Shown: piece by piece, positions 61,811 to 64,000 of the stretch
Numbering within the stretch: the stretch's first letter is position 1
Layout of the letters: every line of letters begins with the position of its first letter
Source of the DNA: Clavelina lepadiformis
Taxonomy: Eukaryota > Chordata > Ascidiacea > Aplousobranchia > Clavelinidae
DNA: 64,000 nt
Assembly: GCF_947623445.1 (NCBI RefSeq)
Contig: NC_135241.1
Coordinates: 2,110,501 to 2,174,500 of the forward strand
Direction: 5' to 3'
The notes under the pieces: generated by a model
Seen by the model: only the letters and a program-made list of their open reading frames with translations
Told to the model about the DNA's origin: nothing
Database searches by the model: none
Program-made: the position numbers and the translations under genes

Positions 61811-63186
61811 CTCGAACCTTCCATTTTTTTACATATTGTAGCCATCTTGTGCGCATTAGTAGAAGCTGTCTGAAATCTTTTGTCCTTTTATAATACATTA
61901 GTCTCATTATGTAAACTTGTCTATGCATTTTTGTATTTGCTTCGTTTATAAGCAACATTCTAGTTTATATTTTTTGTTTTCCTTTGACAATGGAATTATA
62001 AACATAGATAATACGGTTACTAAATGTTATTATATTGCTTGTTGGCTTATCTGTTTCGACAAAAATAAAGTGATCGGAAAAACTGTTAAACAGCGACGAG
62101 GTCGACGACGACGACGATACGACGACAGAAATGTGCGCGTAGAAAGTTTATTTTTTCTCACGCTTCGAACAGAATTGTTACAAGTTATATAAGTAACCTT
62201 TTGTGACGTTTTCACGCTGAAGTTGAAACATTATTACAAACTTTGAGCGTTTAAAGAGAATCAGTATTCAGGAAAACTTTCTGTTATTATACTGTAGTTC
62301 AAAACCGGTCATGTAATGATTCACAGACTACCCGTTTGCCCAATATAAAAGAAGTTAGTTACTTGCCAGCTTTATGTCAACTCTATGAGTAAATATTTGT
62401 TGTCGTGTAACAAAATACAGGGACATCAATCGACGAAATCTTCAAACCAGTAATGTAGGCAATTGCAAAAAACAATTCGAAGATAAAAGTATAGAAGCCA
62501 TCCTCCTGAAGCTTACCACGAAATATAGAAAAAGTAAGATAAAATCATTATTTTTAAAGTATTAGTTTTAAATCCATATCATTTTGATCCAAATATTAAC
62601 GTAATTGCTGTTTTCCTTGCTACGTGGTATAATTGGAGTCTTAATTTCTGCGGTGATTCTATTGCAGCCTTTGGCATTTCAAAGCTTACCCAGCATAATA
62701 ATGATTTTGTAGATTATAGGTTTGTCGATAATATAGCTCACAGGCTTATAATTCTTCTTACCATTCCGCCAGTTACTTGCCTCAGGCCAAATTTTTTTTA
62801 TACAACGCTATGACGCACAGACACAAATACGTGTTTCTTACAGACAAAGAGAGAAGATTTTTTGGAAGGTCAGTAATTTTGTGATATCTTTAAATGTCAA
62901 TATTCAATGCAGGAAATGAACCTAAGATTACTCTTTTGATATTCAAGTAAGTGTAGAAATAAATATTTCAAAATACACACTGGTAGCTTAGCTTGCGGAT
63001 AATTTTCAGTCAAACTCAGCAAAAAGAATTACTAACTTTCTTGTTTTCAGTGTATACAGGATAGTTTTCTAATTATACAAACAGAGCTAGTAACAGATAA
63101 TAAAAGTACTAACTAAAACCCATTGTAAACCTGGAGTAATAATTCTGGTGAAGGGCAGCATACATTTAGTTGATCTGAAGCCAAAG
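61811..63186. other. 3' UTR of the coiled-coil gene and spacer
   Basis: AATAAA at 62064-62069 is a plausible poly(A) signal for the gene ending at 61810. A short (CGA)n tract lies near 62093-62125. Upstream exons of the lectin gene may be hidden here but none could be supported. Confidence 0.5.
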
Positions 63187-63957
63187 ATGTCCAGACAACG
63201 TGAGTGAACCGTTTGCAATAGAATCATGCATAGTCTTTATTCAGATTTAACCACTAATGAAAACAAAATTCAGTTGTAAGCTCATTTGCAAACGTTTACC
63301 AATTAGCTTAACTCATTTCACAGCAAGCAAGTTTCGTTGTTTTTTTCAGCATGTCCGCTTAACTACGTGGAATACTCAAACGCCTGTTTCAGCTTCGGGA
63401 GCCATCTGAGCTACAACCTTGCCGAGGCCGAATGCGAGAAAGTGGGGGCAAGGTTGGTAGACATCAATCAAAGATACGGCAAATACGTGAAAGAGAAAGT
63501 CCAACAACTGGGCGGAAACGCTCACTGGATTGGAACTTACGTCGTAAGCATAATATGTACAAGTAGTAGGTCAGCAGGGAAAGACTGGTAGCCTTGCATT
63601 GTTATTCAGCAATAATCATGTCAGTAATAAACCACCCTATACCATTTACTCTTCTAAACTTTATATGTTGGAGGATAACTTAACACAAAATTAATTCCAA
63701 ATCAAAGCGTTAGTTTAATTTGTAAGTGGAGATAATAATTAGTATGTTAAGCATTTTGTAACATTTTTATCTACACTTCTTATTATTCGTCATCCATTAC
63801 CGTGCAGGATAAAGGCAAGAAACAGAAACGTAAAGGTGACATATGCCCCACACTGAAGGGCCAGAATTCTGGGGGTAGTTCTTTTGCCAACGTCAACTGC
63901 AACTCGGCATATCCGTACATTTGCCAGAAATGTGGGTCATTTTACGTTAGAAGTTGA
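63187..63957 (+). CDS. Short C-type-lectin-domain protein (start uncertain)
   Basis: Two exons are well supported: 63350-63543 and 63808-63957. The first has CPLNYVEYSNACFSF, the AEAECEKVGARLVDI helix block and HWIG. The second has ICPTL, NCNSAYPYICQKC and a stop. These are the N-terminal cysteine pair, the WIG motif and the C-terminal cysteines of a C-type lectin fold. An exon at 63187-63199 (MSRQ, then GTGAGT) fits in phase and would give 118 aa without a signal peptide. That is odd for a lectin, so the true 5' end may lie elsewhere. The domain is compact: the central WxDG/WND calcium-site region is replaced by a Lys-rich stretch (DKGKKQKRKGD), so calcium-dependent sugar binding is doubtful. 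Confidence 0.75.
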
Positions 63958-64000
63958 CACTCAGCTTGTAGTAGGCTTTACATATACTGTCACGTGCTTA

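Noticed and set aside
61917-62215. Frames with Arg-rich stretches on both strands
   Set aside because: They arise from a short (CGA)n simple repeat in the 3' UTR region of the coiled-coil gene.
1-64000. CRISPR arrays, bacterial operons or phage regions
   Set aside because: Genes are spliced and animal-like throughout; the tandem repeats seen are short and lack a spacer structure.

Overview
The window looks like nuclear DNA of an invertebrate animal, most likely a tunicate (ascidian). It is AT-rich. Its genes are compact and split by short GT-AG introns, with recognisable animal families (type I coronin, GLTP, CARF/ALS2CR8, MS4A-like, C-type lectin). One expanded family of rhodopsin-like receptors and many small DNA transposons complete the picture. 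The tunicate assignment is an inference; the animal assignment is firm.

Layout. 0-1.3 kb (minus strand): a tRNA-Ser(CGA), a duplicated tRNA-Ser(UGA) that carries an 11-nt insertion in its D-arm, and a piggyBac-type MITE. 2.4-22.7 kb (minus strand): five tandem paralogous GPCR genes, roughly 4 kb apart. I could assemble each into an uninterrupted 401-434 aa reading frame from matching splice sites; the positions of the first coding exons are the weakest part. All five share a Cys-rich N-terminus and the same intron phases. All lack the usual TM3 cysteine, the TM6 tryptophan and the TM7 proline of class A receptors. DNA transposons and a LINE tail lie between them. At 23.5-24.2 kb are diverged direct and inverted copies of gene 5 flanking sequence, probably scars of a further duplication.

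26.3-27.0 kb (minus): an intronless, complete glycolipid transfer protein. 28-32.5 kb: a transposon-rich block with MITEs, a deleted pogo-like element and the better copy of an unclassified DNA transposon whose second copy lies between GPCR genes 1 and 2. 33.0-38.7 kb (plus): a six-exon CARF/ALS2CR8-family gene. 39.8-40.3 kb: the 5' end of a hAT-like element. 43.7-50.2 kb (plus): an 11-exon type I coronin, with a repeated 15-nt motif in its first intron. 52.5-54.8 kb (plus): a seven-exon MS4A-like four-pass membrane protein with a PPTY tail, followed by a partial tandem pseudogene copy. 59.7-61.8 kb (plus): an unrecognised type II membrane protein with a coiled coil. 63.2-64.0 kb (plus): a short C-type-lectin-domain protein whose start is uncertain.

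The genes do not form one pathway; apart from the GPCR array and the MS4A duplication they are unrelated neighbours. The most unusual biology is the GPCR array, with its motif losses and fast-evolving first exons, followed by the unclassified transposon pair and the motif array in the coronin intron.
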